Of a stretch of DNA of 64,000 bases, positions 11,906-24,375 are shown piece by piece. The notes under the pieces were generated by a model. It was not told the DNA's origin. It saw only the letters and a program-made list of their open reading frames with translations, and made no database searches. The translations under genes were made by a program, and so were the position numbers. The stretch is from Terebella lapidaria (taxonomy: Eukaryota > Annelida > Polychaeta > Terebellida > Terebellidae), in the NCBI GenBank assembly GCA_949152475.1, contig OX424568.1, positions 11,383,667-11,447,666 of the forward strand. Direction: 5' to 3'. The stretch's first letter is position 1. Every line of letters starts with the position of its first letter.

Positions 11906-14570
11906 TACGGTATCGTTGTTTTCCGAACTCATGGCCGAACAATTATGTCCACGAAGACAAACACAACACATTTTTAACATGATATATGTCCCTGTATGCC
12001 ATCATGTTTGATGACATCAAAGTTGATGGATGATGTTAGACAAAAATACGACTATATATCCAGCTTAACTAATGATAATTCAACTCTTATTGCAGCATGC
12101 TGGTTGCCGATATTCTGGTAAAATTCCATTCAGAACCAACTCTGTGCGATTTAAAATGCATAACCAGTAGTCTGATGTCCAGCAATGAATAACTGTCATC
12201 GCGCAACATCTGACAATTTAATTATCCCACTGACGACGTTATTGATCACTGAAGTTGACTCTCCATCACCAGTTCAAAACATTATCCATTTACTCTCCGT
12301 GAGATTCTGGGGATAGAACGCATTGGGTCAAAGAATTATCCTCAAAGTTTTTATCTGGCATCAATGTCCACAGGTATTGTTGTGGCCATATGTGATTATA
12401 ACTCGTGGTCGATTAGGATCATGCAGAGTTTTGTGTATTGGGTTATTTTCCCCACCAAGCGGCATGAGATGTTGCCAAAGGAACGCACCAACACGATCAC
12501 GTCCAGGTCATGGGTTAAAGTTCTTTTGTTCACTCTCTATTTCGATGCCGTCTTCGAGGGGAACACACTTCATGATGTTGTTTGTGATATTTTTGGATGT
12601 CGAATTTCGGACGAAGATATATATTCAGCCAGACCCACTCCATCACTTCAAACCTTCCAGGCTTCCACAAATCTCTCTGTCGCCAAATAAACCCCAGTGA
12701 AAAAAAATCGCCCACAGTCATGAATTGCGTCAGAAGATATTTCCATTTTCAATTGAGTTGAGACCATAGGAGTGTCAGTATCCACTTTTCACTTCGCCCC
12801 CGATTTGATTCTTCCTTTCATCAAGGGCAAATCCTCTCGTCTTTAATTCTGGTGTGACACAATCAATAAAACATGTACAGTGTATTTTGTAGTTCTACTG
12901 CTCAACATATTTAGGAGACTTATGTGGTCCATGTCATTTTAATGACAGAAAACACCCTGTCGTTATAATGTTTTCATCTATCCTTCTACGTTCGTTGTAT
13001 TTTAATCAAACAGATTTGTGTATCCAGCTCAATGTTGCATAGTCAATTATTTTTTTATCCCAAATTCTTGGAAAATGCCTGCCTAAGGGACAACAGAATA
13101 ATCTATCAGCAGACAGACACGTCATCAACTGAATGTTCATTTGTTCAGATGCAAAAAATAACCGATTAGTATTGTTATAGGGTTCTGTAGCAAAAAATAC
13201 CTAATTAATCAACAAAACAATCAATGCTGTATTTTTATCAGTGGCGTAGACGCCACTCCGGCCGTGGCCGGACCAATAATTCGGAGATTTTTTATTTATA
13301 TATTTCATTAATTCATGAGAAATACACTAGTATTCGATATTGATAATATTAAAGGGCATTACTTACTTCCTCTTGGTATAGCCTAAGTTGCAATGTGGAT
13401 TTTGAAGGGGAGGGGAGCGAGCAAGAGGTGCGCACCCCTTGATTTCAGGAAAAAGCCCCGAACCTGATGCGTCTAATAAGGTGGAATTTTGTATGTGAGT
13501 GTGTTTTGTGAACTTTTGTTCCTGTTTTCCCTGAAATGTATTCTTTTGTCATATGTACATTTGCATAGGCCTACGGAATATATTATATAGACTATGTATA
13601 ATTTATTTCCTATGTAGCCTACATGTGCATGTGACAAAATCATCTATTTGTAAGACATATATCAGAAATACATAAAGAGAGTCTCTCTTTATGTATTTCT
13701 GCATATATTTATAGGAATATTTTGATTTTGCCCCTTTTTTTTACGTTGCACAAGCTGTATTTTGCCGGATCCTTATTAGCACCCTCGTGGGATTGCTCCA
13801 CATTTCTTAAAAAATCCAATTGTGAGAGCCTCAAAATTCGATGCCGAGCATCGAGAGGTCTTTGGCTTCTGGGGCCTTAGGCGGTCTTTGGCAATAGAAG
13901 ATCATCACACTTGTTGATGTTTTGAGTATCTGTCAGTGAATATTGTTTGAATAGATATTTTTCACTTTAATGAATACGAATACATTGTTGATTTGAGAGT
14001 ATGATTTTAATTAAAAAAAAGTATCTACTTGATAGCAACACAATTTCGAGCTCTGAGAGCCTCATATTTCACCACACATCATCATATTTCTTTGGACCCC
14101 ACGCCTGTTGCATTTGTCAGTCTACCCAATCCTACTGTTCCCTCCTTTCGGAAATTATGTATCCGCCTCTGTGTAGTACTAGGTTGCATATCCATGCAGG
14201 GATATATTGTGTCGATCTGTCTATTCTATTATTTTTTACTAATTGCATGCTGGGTGATTTTTGACTATTTATTTTCAAAGTGATTTTTCTTCGAAAAAGC
14301 AAAAACGATACCAGCTGTAAAAGTTTCTAGAAATCAGCAGTTACTCTCCTCCACATACACCAGAGAGCACCTCACAGATAGTAGATTCCTTTTTTTTTCG
14401 GGGGGCTTACAGCGCCCCCCAACCTATGCCGTGCCGACAGTTTCAAAACTTTCGGAGCACGCAGTGACACTCCCACTGCGCGCTCCGAGAGTCTCAGAGG
14501 GCGCAGTGAAATCTCGGAGCGTGCTTGGACATTTGGGAGCGCGCAGTGAGAACTGGAAACATAGTCCTTA

Positions 14571-15015
14571 GGCCATTTTCCAGGAGACCTCTAAAATAGG
14601 TTTTCGTCGCCAAATCGGGCATATTAGGTTTCTTGGTGTCATTCTGTAGGTTTTCATGTCAGGAAAAATATTAGACCGGGTAACCTTCTCAAAAAGTGTC
14701 CAAACAATGGAAAAAATGACTTTTTCCAAGATGGCCGCCGCGTCCAATCAAACAGTTTGTTTTTATTTTTTCTCTGCTTCTAGACAAGCTAGAAGGGTAA
14801 TCTTGGTGTCTTTTCTTAGGTCTGGAAGGTTGAGGAATCCAATGAAATACATTTCAAGAACATTTATGCGCTATTTCAATTGAAAAACTACATTTTTGAC
14901 TGGTATTTGAACGTCAGAAATAGCGATTTGCGGAGGAATTCTGTTTCAAATGTACCTGCGCTATTCATTACTAGGTATTACCATTTTGAACAAAACAATT
15001 CCATGAATAAATCAT
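14571..15015. repeat. Left arm of ~440-bp internal inverted repeat
   Basis: Matches the reverse complement of 16,556-16,997, including TTCGTCGCCAAATCGGGC, ACCGGGTAACCTTCTC and TGACTTTTTCCAAGATGGCC. About 1.5 kb of AT-rich sequence without genes separates the arms. A nested foldback element is likely. Confidence 0.7.
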
Positions 15016-16555
15016 CAACATATCAGTTTATGCACATCCAAATTATATGAAGAAAAGTGGAACAATGGCCATATAGATTATATGCTATCTACTTCCTGAA
15101 CATTCGTTTCTAAGGTTGTCTTGTTTTTCTTCTACTTCATATTTAATACTGTATATGTGAAACAAATAAATTTGGCAATTGTTGTACAACATATATAACA
15201 CATGTGGTTGAGTTCAATCATAGTCAACTTCCTCTCTAGATGTATCTGCAACAATTTCATCCAAATGTGTGATTCGTCAAGAAACCGTAAAATCAAGCCG
15301 AGAGTTGATTTTTGAGTCGGCCCAGCCGACTCCGTCTTCGGGTATACAGATGGAATGAAACCGAACTTAGAGAATTTCAAGAAGTAAAGTCAACCAAAGT
15401 TGAACGTAGAATTGATTGGAAGACCAGTTGGGTAAAATAAAGCTGATAACGTCTGAGATAGCCCAGAACCCAAGCTATCCTCTGAACAACCACACGAAGA
15501 GGAATATGTCGATGAGGAAAGCAGACTAAAACCCGAATGATTGGCGATCCTTACTTTGCGCAAACGAGTGACTGCAGACCAAACCCGCTACTGTTGCCCA
15601 AAATATATTATGTTAATTCAGACAAAATATCTTATATCAAAATAGCACTGCTGCGCCAGTGTCTTTCGTCAATGTCAGCAATAAAAGTTCCAAGCCTTAA
15701 CTAATTTTATGCCATGCAGTAATACTTTCAACTACTGAAATATTCACCAAATTATTTCTTACCAGATAATTTAGCTTATCCAATTCCCAACAATACAAGT
15801 GATTTCTTTATCTACATTCACTGATAATGAATATGATTCAACTGTTGTAATAAGCTAGTGATATTAACTAATTAATATTATTACTGCAGATATAAAATAT
15901 ATACTGGACAAAAGACTTACTACGTTTAGTCATATAATAATATGTTCTCATCTTCACTATTTTCATTGTGGGCAACAATAGACTTAACTGATGAAAGTCA
16001 AGTTAATGTATTCGATAATAGTACATATTTTGTGCAAATCCATCAGCTCTATACTTGTACACACATTCAGTGTGATATGTTTCCTAATTGCAACCAAAAG
16101 GAATGATCGCTGACTTCGAGCTGGATATTAACTTGGTTTTTAAATCTTTTCAATAACTATAATTATAATTATTTAATATTTCTGTGTTTGGTCCTTGCTC
16201 AATATGCCTCTTCAATATCCTAGTGATACCTGTAAAAGTACCACCCCTGGAGCCTTCAAAAGCCATGTTTGTCAAAACAGCTAATTTTGTAACGAAATGT
16301 GTCGCCAATCGGCCATCTTGGTCGCCATGGCAACCAGAATCGATAGGTTTTGGGATGTTACTATAAGCAGAAACCCATAAGAGGATCTCTTATGGGTTTC
16401 TGCTATAAATCATATCCATATGGAATATTGTCAGAAACAGTTCAGATTTGCACCTTGTGTAGCGTTCACAAGGAGGTCAGTACGGCACTTGTATCGGCGC
16501 GACGATCACAAATCCATAGTTTCTGCCTAACTTAGTTCCGGGGATAAAATAAACT

Positions 16556-16997
16556 CTTAATGATGTATTCATGGGATTGTTTTGTCCAAAATGGTAATAC
16601 GTGGTAATGAATAGCGCAACTACATTTGAAAACAGATTTCTTTAGCAAATAGCTATTTCTGACGTTCAAATACCAGACGAAGTGCATTTTTGCAATTGAA
16701 ATAATGCATAATTGTTATTGGAATGTGTTTGATTGAATTCCTCAACCCTCAAAACATAAGAAAGGACTCCAAGATTTCACTTCTAGCACGTCTAGAAGCA
16801 GAGAAAAAACATAAACAAACTTTTTGATCGGACTTGGTGGCCATCTTGGAAAAAGTCATTTTTTCCATTGTTTGGACACTTTTAGAGAAGGTTACCCGGT
16901 CTTATATTTTTCATGATATAAAAACCTACAGAATGACAACAAGAAACCTAATATGCCCGATTTGGCGACGAAATTTTTTTTTTTTCAGAATGGCCCA
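16556..16997. repeat. Right arm of ~440-bp internal inverted repeat
   Basis: Inverted partner of 14,571-15,015. It is followed directly by a GC-rich minisatellite, as the left arm is preceded by one, so the symmetry extends into the satellite. Confidence 0.7.
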
Positions 16998-17290
16998 CAG
17001 ACTAACACTCCCACTGCGCGCTCCGAGAGTCTCAGAGCGCGCATGTAAAATCTCAGAGCGTCTTGGTAAGTCTGGGAGCGCGCAGTGAGAACTGGAAACA
17101 CTCCCACTGCGCGCTCCGAGAGTCTCAGAGCGCGCAGTGAAATCTCATAGCGTGCTGGGACATTTGGGAGCGCGCAGTGAGAACTCTCAGACCGTGCTGG
17201 TGAATCTTGGAGCGCGCAGTGAGATGTGAAAGCGTGTTAGGTTTTCTGGCACCGTGCAGTGATCTCGCGCTGCCAGATTTCCCGCTCTGA
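16995..17290. repeat. GC-rich minisatellite (TGCGCGCTCC type)
   Basis: Units built from ACTGCGCGCTCCGAGAG and GGGAGCGCGCAGTGAG, alternating in orientation. Related blocks are at 14,440-14,570 and 19,300-19,640. Frames over them are repeat artefacts. Confidence 0.8.
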
Positions 17291-17371
17291 GAGCTATATA
17301 TATATAGAGAGAGAGTCGCGTCACTTGTATCAAAAGCGGGACACGAATACTGGTTTTTCGGCATTTTATGT

Positions 17372-17575
17372 TTGACTGTCTTGCATGTAAACATGTCAGA
17401 TATATCGCGTTTCCTTGATGTAGCAAACGAACTTCTGATTGATATTAAACGCCGGCAAGATTCATTGGACCCAAATGTACATGAATATTTTTATAAGAGG
17501 CTGTCAGAGCATTCCGCTTTGCACGTCAGTGCATGTTCGCTCTGCCCGTCTAGACTTCAGCTGCTTGTGGTTTGA
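17372..17575 (+). CDS. Unassigned 67-residue frame in the composite insertion
   Basis: Contains MSDISRFLDVANELLIDIKR and a Cys-containing end (SACSLC). The composition is less repeat-like than its surroundings. I recognise no family, there are no paralogous copies here for comparison, and no splice context is convincing. It may be a captured fragment or chance. Confidence 0.15.
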   Translation: MTVLHVNMSDISRFLDVANELLIDIKRRQDSLDPNVHEYFYKRLSEHSALHVSACSLCPSRLQLLVV

Positions 17576-17931
17576 ACCAACGTAATAAATACCATAGTAA
17601 GCAAAATTTGTGTTTCTCTTAATGAAAATCAGCACACCTACTTTGAAATAGGGTTAGAAAATTATCCTGGGATGTATATTGATGTACCTTGGATAGAACG
17701 GACAATGATATTAATTACATTTTTTATACTAACGCCAATATATAATACCGCTGATACGTAATATGTTCAAACTAACAAATAACATGTGCATTACATGTTC
17801 AATCTATGACTACAATTTCATTTCAATCTACGTACATTTTGTTCATAATTAAGTGGTAAATGGTGTCACATATTTTTGGCGAGAATGGGTGCTAAAAATT
17901 ACTGTTAAGTTCAAGTTAGTATTTCACTGTA

Positions 17932-18499
17932 TACTCCGATTTTTCTAACTCGTTTACACTGGTTTTCTCTGATATTTTCGCGATGCTAAATGGTATCATT
18001 CTATAATTTGGCATACTTCACCTGGGAGTCAAACGGCAATCATGCACCAAATTTCAGACTTCTATCGCGAAAATTGGAAAAGTTGGCAATCTACCTCAAT
18101 GTTAAATTTAGCCCTGTCATTTATTTTCTGAGTCCGCACACAATTTTGTGCATTTGCTCGGTTTTGTAGCGGTGCAATTTTTTAAAATCAACATGTTTGT
18201 GTAGAATACATCCCAATGTGTCTTCTCGTCCCAAACTACAAGAATAATTCGAATCTTAGTGGGTATAAACAAGATTACATCCTTGAAAATGCTCATATTC
18301 TCAAGATCCCGTTTTCACCTAAAATTTAACATTGGGGCAGATTGTCGACTTCTTCAATTTTTGCGATAGAAGTCTGAAATTTAGTAGAAATTTGCCGTTT
18401 GACTCCTGAGTGAAGTATGCGAAGTTATAGAAAGATGACATTTAGCATCACTAAGTTATCAGAGAAAAACAGTGTAAACGAGTTAGAAAAATCAGAGTA
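17932..18499. mobile_element. 568-bp TIR element with TA flanks
   Basis: Long imperfect terminal inverted repeats begin TACTCCGATTTTTCTAACTC and extend about 170 bp, through CTGGGAGTCAAACGGCAA and TTTCAGACTTCTATCGC. TA lies on both sides. No coding frame, so a Tc1/mariner-type MITE is plausible. A diverged copy is at about 424-768. Confidence 0.7.
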
Positions 18500-19299
18500 T
18501 AGTCCTTGTTCTTGATGTTAAAAATGATAACAATTTTGTTTTTTATGAAGCAGAATGCAAATCTGACAATTAACTTCTCGAACAACGGAGTCAAAACAAT
18601 TGACACTGCAAAGAACAGATAGTCTTCGTATACATAATGATGCCTTCAGTACTGTGAACGATTGATAAACACATTTTCGGCTCAAAATGTAGTGCTATTG
18701 TGTGCAATGAGCTGTAGCTATTTGATTGTATGCACATGGTCTACACGTCGTCATCGCAGTGGTACTAAACATCCAATGAGATATTAAACGTTGAAAAGAA
18801 TTACGTCATAGGTAACAATTAATGTTACAAAAAAGAAATCAGGAGATATTATTTGATAGATAATAATGCGCCCTTCAATTAAGGTGGCCCGTTTTGCCCG
18901 TCTCTCCCATAGGTGTTTTGGTTTGTTTACACATCCAGGCGGTGCACAAAGCGCGGCGGCGTGTGTTGTGAATAGTTCCGATGGAAATCGATTGAAATGA
19001 CACGTATATGACATTTATTACCAGTGCGACGTTGCAAGCCGAGAAGCACATGGCTAACTTATATAGGTCTACAGCGGAGTAATATTCGAACGAGATGACA
19101 TGATAGTTTCACTATCATTGTCCTTTTGGACAAGTGCTGGAAGACTGCTCCCATTTTAGGACTTGTTTGGCGCCGAAAAATAGGGAGAACGCATGACCTA
19201 GTACATGCAGGCATTTCCAGCTAGAGCACGTGTCTCTTCATGATGACAGCAAAAGGTCTTCAAGGTCTTCAGAGGGGGGGGGGGGGGTGTAATTTTCAC

Positions 19300-19640
19300 T
19301 GCCCAGCAAGTTCTGACATTTCACTGCGCGCTACCAGACTTCCTGACACGCTCCGAGATTTCACTGCGCGCTCCCAGATTCACCAGCACACTCGAAGAGT
19401 TCTCACTGCGCGCTTCTCACTGCGCGCTCCCAGATAATTTCACACGCTCTCACATCTCGCTGCGCGCTCCCAGACTTACCAGCACGCTCTGAGATTTCAC
19501 TGCGCGCTCCCAGATTCACCAGCACACTCTGACAGTTCTCACTGCGCGCTCCCGAATGTCCCAGCACGCTCGGAGATTTCACTGCGCGCTCTGAGACTCT
19601 CGGAGCGCGCAGTGGGAGTGTCACTGCGCGCTCCCAAAGT
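19300..19640. repeat. GC-rich minisatellite near the right end of the composite
   Basis: The same TGCGCGCTCC-type units, inverted relative to 14,440-14,570. With the shared GACAGTTTCAAAACTTT block it forms part of the outer inverted repeat of the 6.5-kb insertion. Confidence 0.8.
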
Positions 19641-19744
19641 TTTGAAACTGTCGGCACAGCATATCCAACCCCCCCAGACCGATATGTGCGGTGTCACTAG
19701 GGCCGGACCAATAATTATATGGTGTCTACGCCTCTGATTTTTGT

Positions 19745-20489
19745 GTGAATAGACATAGAATCAATACCCAGTATTAAGTATTCCGAGCAAACAAAACAGG
19801 GTCCGTTATCCAATCTCATAGTCCGGGGACAGAAAGTCATATCAAGCATGCGAAGTGAGAGAAAACTAAAATGACAGGGAAACTCATGAGCCCCCCCAAA
19901 ATGGCCATTAGGAAGTGAACACATGTGTTCTGGAAAGAGTGAGCATTTCCTGCCCCACTAGTGGCACCCGTCATGAATTCCCCATAATTAACATGAAAAT
20001 AGATCTAGTTGCATGGCAGACATGGATTTGGTGTATTTATCAACCACATTATGATGACGTCCATACAATTTTCGCCCAAGTATCCTGCGCCTTCCTCTAT
20101 ATTCCATAAGGATTAAACAGGTGCGAGACGGATTAAATGGTATGTTTTCAGTGGACGAGTAGTATTGAGGAGCAGTGTACGGTACTTGGGCCACAATTTC
20201 TTAGACGCAGCTATAAGACTTGGTGAAACATATTCTTGTCGCAGCAGTTTAGAGACTAGCTGGGCACTTCGATTAACAAAGTCCTCATATTTGTATGCAA
20301 CTAGCCTTGGAATAGCGTATAAGTTGAGAAACAAATACACCATACGCTGGTGACATAGAAATGTTTCTGCTTAGAAAAGGAAATTGACTATAGAAAAATT
20401 GGAATCATCACGTGTGTCATATAATCTAGTTGACAGGTTAGAATCAGTATCAATCTCCAACCTCAGGTCTGGATAGTTAATAATAGTCA
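19745..20489 (-). pseudogene. Fragment of a retroelement RT carboxyl end (copy 1)
   Basis: Minus-strand pieces read RLYDTRDDSNFSIVNF, then YEDFVNRSAQLVSKLL and YGRHHNVVDKYTKSMSAMQ. This resembles the carboxyl tail of invertebrate RT-type retroelement proteins with a YDKRDDFNF...VSQLIRY...KFYGRHHDLV signature. The class is uncertain. Broken and old; shared by at least three array units. Confidence 0.5.
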
Positions 20490-20734
20490 CAGGTCCGTAG
20501 GGTGAAGTGGAATCGGGGGGGGGGGGGGTGCAAAAATATTTGATTGTGGAACTATGCGAGCGAGCGAAGCAGCCAGCCCCCTGCCATATGTTTGAGGGTA
20601 ATATCAACGCAATTGCCTGAATTTTTAGATTTCTTTGAAGATAAATTATAGCATTTTTAGGGGTGTTTTTACTGTAAGCGGAACTTCAGTGGACCAGTAG
20701 GGGGGGGGGGGTGCACCCCCAGCCTACGGGCCTG
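20490..20734. mobile_element. 245-bp MITE in RT fragment region
   Basis: Ends CAGGTCCGTAGG and CCTACGGGCCTG are inverted repeats; poly-G tracts lie near both ends. It is absent at about 28,170. No coding capacity. Confidence 0.6.
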
Positions 20735-20883
20735 CAGTTATGATAGTTAATAATAGGCTACTAATAAATCTAACGCCTCGCAGTGCTCGTTATGATTGGT
20801 TTATGTCATGGTATGGATACGTTTATCATTGACAATATATAACCTATTGTATAATAGTATTGTCGGTTCCTATTACTCACCGA

Positions 20884-20990
20884 ATGTGTTTGTTTTAACG
20901 TGATGGAACACAGCAAAACAACGTGGATGTTACATATTTCTTACACACGTTTTTAAATGATCAACTAGGAATATAATTGAGGTATTGCGT
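20884..20990 (-). pseudogene. Exon-1 start remnant, unit 3
   Basis: The CGAATGTGTTTGTTTTAACG to ACACACGTTTTTAAATG stretch aligns with the antisense of the exon-1 start and its 5' flank in other units. Only the signal-peptide half and leader region are left. Similar remnants lie at about 28,321-28,430, 30,545-30,575 and 37,335-37,430. Confidence 0.35.
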
Positions 20991-23900
20991 GAGTTGAATT
21001 ATGTTGTGCCAGGTAGTGATATCTTTAATATTGATAGTATATCACATCTATTACATATTCATAAGGAAGAGTAAAAGTTGTCACGAGATTTAAATCCTGT
21101 ACAGATCTACGTTGCGTGATTGCCTGATGCTGTGAAATCCAAACATCTGATATTTGGATTTTCCATATGACTGTTTTTATTGACATGATAAACGTGGTTG
21201 TCAACAATAATTCTTTCTTCTGTACAAAACTTATTGAATTATGTAACATTGCATCAGAAGTAATCGTTAATGCTTTTCCTTTCCTTGATGTGTCTTTCCA
21301 CGCTATCAATAACACTATTAAAACACCCCCTCTATAGTGAACTGGTGTTAAACGAAATCGAATCGAGCCGGGACACAACACTGCCAAATCCGAAGCTACT
21401 TGCATCGAGGTCTCTGTTGTATACATCCAAGCACACCAAAGGCAGGTTGCTCGCTGTCAGCGATGTTATCAGCAGCTGTGGTGGCCGTGTATTTGATGAT
21501 GTTTTGTGGGGAGTTAGACCAAGCGGGTTTTGTGGAGCGGGTTATTTCCTGACTGAGTGGCCTGAAATCACTCACCATCACTTCTCTGTTTTCATCAATG
21601 TAGGCACACTCAGATCATGGAGGTCAGAATTTTCACCCGTCATCAGGAAGACATTCTTTTTGACCAGAAAGGCAACGTTCTTCGATCATTCTTAATAAGG
21701 ATAAAAAGTTTCAAGTATTTTACACCGAGGTAATTTTTGGTTTTATTTTGAAAAACCACTGCCCTAATCCATCACTCAAAACCGTCCACAAATCGTGTTG
21801 CCATTCAAAGATTTCCAGTGGAATAATCACCCACAGTCGTGAGCTGCACCTGAAGAGGTTTCCTTTCCCAATTAATCCGACTTGGAGAGTCACACGCCAA
21901 TTATTCACTTTATTCATTTCGTTCCCAATTTAATCCCCACTTCCATTCATTGGGAATCTCCTCTCATCTTTATTTCTGGCGTGACAAAACCAATAACACT
22001 GTAACATTGTATTTTATGCTGCTATGTCCGCGAGATGGGCTTTACTGGGTAACACATATCTCTCAGTATAAACGGTCTTATTTAATTTGATTCACCTAGG
22101 CAAATATTGTCTTTCTCGCTAATGACAAAAATCTACGCTCTTCTGTGTCGGATACAGATACGGATTCTGCAAAACAGACATGCGCTCTACCAACATATGT
22201 GAATTATTTCTCTCAGTTACATTACTGAGTCATATGTCACACCCTGTGGCTGCTGTATTGACAATGTGACCATCTGGCAGCCACAAGCTGACTATTTTGT
22301 GATCGATTGCGACCAATGAAATAACAAATAGTGACCATGTTCTGTCCTAATAATCATCTAATCAATGAGGAATAGAGACAAGAAGCTTGTGTATCGTATT
22401 ATGTATTTTCTCGATTTCAAATCATGCCCAGATTTGCAGTGCAGATATCATTCACTATGGTGATCATGGTCATGAAATAAATTAGCACAATATAAATAAA
22501 AACTGAATAAGTATTCCAAAATTTGAAGGTATCACACAGCACTTCTAAACACATTCATCGATTTTATAAGTGCCACTCTACAAATGGACGACATATTTTC
22601 CTATCGATTTCATCTCCAGACACACTGAAATGCTGATAGGAAGCCTATGTTTCGGTGTCTCAAACATCGACTCTCAGTTCTTCTTGTCAAGCTCTCTTGA
22701 GTTGTAACTCATATTTCCGGACAAGAAGTAATAATTAAATGGGGTGTCTGAGATTGATGATTTCTTTGCAAGCCATTTGGACATGAATCATCATGTTGCA
22801 GATGGAATGCTGATTGATGAAACACTAATAGCATTTTCTAAAAACAAAAAACACTAACACTACCACCAAGAAAACTGTTAAATATCATGTATCTCTTCTC
22901 GAAGTTACGTGGATGGAAAGTGCTTGGCTACGACAAGCACAGCGAACATGTTTCTATGGAGCCCCTGTGGTGACATACCATAAATATCTCTAAATTCGTT
23001 GGCAGAAAATACTAATTCGAGTGAACGGAATTGTAATATGAAAACAAATAATACTTTTGAAACCTACAGTAAAAACAGACAGCTTTTCTTTTGACATCAT
23101 CAATTGATGACATAAGTGCTCCCAAATGAAATTGGTAACATATTTGTTCATTGATTTTATCTTCAGACGTACTCAAGACACTAATAGGACACCGTTTTTG
23201 TGATTACCACGTTGGCTTTTTCCGTTCGTCTTGTCTACATTAGCATTGTGTGAAATAAATCAGAAGAAAATACTCGAAATCATAATACTTACAGTGTGAC
23301 GCTTTGGTTCGTATCAGGATCGCTATATGGAGCGATCCCACCGCTGCCACCAATTTAGCTGTACACTTGGGCAGCATTAAAACGCTACCACACGAACGAA
23401 AGCCCAAATGTGTTACAGCTAAATTGGTGGCAGCGGTGGGATCGCTCCATATAGCGATCCTGATACGAACCCAGCAAACAGAGAGTCAGAATTAGCAATC
23501 AGGTATTTCTCGATTATAACTCTGCTGTCACTCGCAAGTTATAGTTACCATTCGAAAAGGAATATACCTGACAAGTTACACACATTTTTGTGGCAAAGCA
23601 TTATTTTTTTTCCCAAAGTTTTAATTGAGAAAGGGAAATCGTGTTTCCCTGTTTTCACTCGTGGATGAGTGAACTTATCATCTATGTCAATTGCCGGGTG
23701 CATCAACTCTCTCTGACAGAGACCAGTAATATTTACTGTTGATTTTGATGGCACAATGGTAAATAGATGATGATTTCGGGTGATTATGAATTCTAGTGGC
23801 AAGTCCCACTTGAGTGAAAGCCTACGAAACTACCACCCAGCAGGGTGTGGGGTTTGTTTCGCTACCCTCGAGATCTGAAGCTTTCACACCACAGCTGGTG

Positions 23901-24059
23901 TGCCAGATAGTGCCATGTGGGTACTGATTTATTCTCGAATCGCCGAACCACATGTTCGTCGACATGGCTGTGCTTCATGCTGAAGGGCATGTACATGGGG
24001 ATCCACCCCTGAAATATGCTGAGTGCTTCTGAGACCAGGGCTCAAAACCTTGATGGCGA

Positions 24060-24375
24060 TGCTCAGATGTCCGGTCGTCCTCACATCGTGGGACGTGCAG
24101 GGGTCCGGTCTCCCTCACATCCTGGGACAGGCAGAAATCCGGTCACCCTCACATCGTGGGAAGTGCAGGAGTCCGGTTGCCCTCACATCGTGGGTCGCGC
24201 AGCAGTCCGGCCTCGATCACATCGTGGAACATGCAAAGTTGTCTCGTCGCGATCACATCGTGGGACGCGCAGAAGTCCGGTCGCGATCACATCATGGGAC
24301 GCGCAGAAGTCAGGTCGCTATCACATCGTGGGACGCGCAGAAGTCCAGTTGTTATCACATCATGGGGATATTCCT
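24060..24375 (+). repeat. ~36-bp minisatellite inside LTR fossil
   Basis: About nine imperfect units containing CACATCGTGGGACGCGCAG and AGTCCGGTC. All three plus-strand frames are open across it because the unit length is divisible by three. These frames are not genes. Confidence 0.85.

Larger units (their letters stand above)
13239..19736. mobile_element. 6.5-kb hAT-like composite insertion
   Basis: Ends are CAGTGGCGTAGACGCCA and the inverse of CAGAGGCGTAGACACCA. They are flanked by a nearly perfect 8-bp target duplication, ATTTTTAT (13,231-13,238) and ATTTTTGT (19,737-19,744). The uninterrupted site is present at about 27,575. CAG-type ends and 8-bp duplication suggest hAT. I see no transposase frame, so it is non-autonomous. 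It contains long internal inverted repeats, GC-rich minisatellites and a nested TA-flanked element. Confidence 0.7.

Noticed and set aside
12323-12721. Overlapping frames on both strands (108-125 residues plus, 63 minus)
   Set aside because: Related copies at 27.1, 35.5 and 38.8 kb are open in different frames; no frame is kept consistently, so I left it as array module.
19403-19657. Minus frame of repeated SERA/GARSE units
   Set aside because: GC-rich minisatellite artefact, like the frames at 17,125-17,426.
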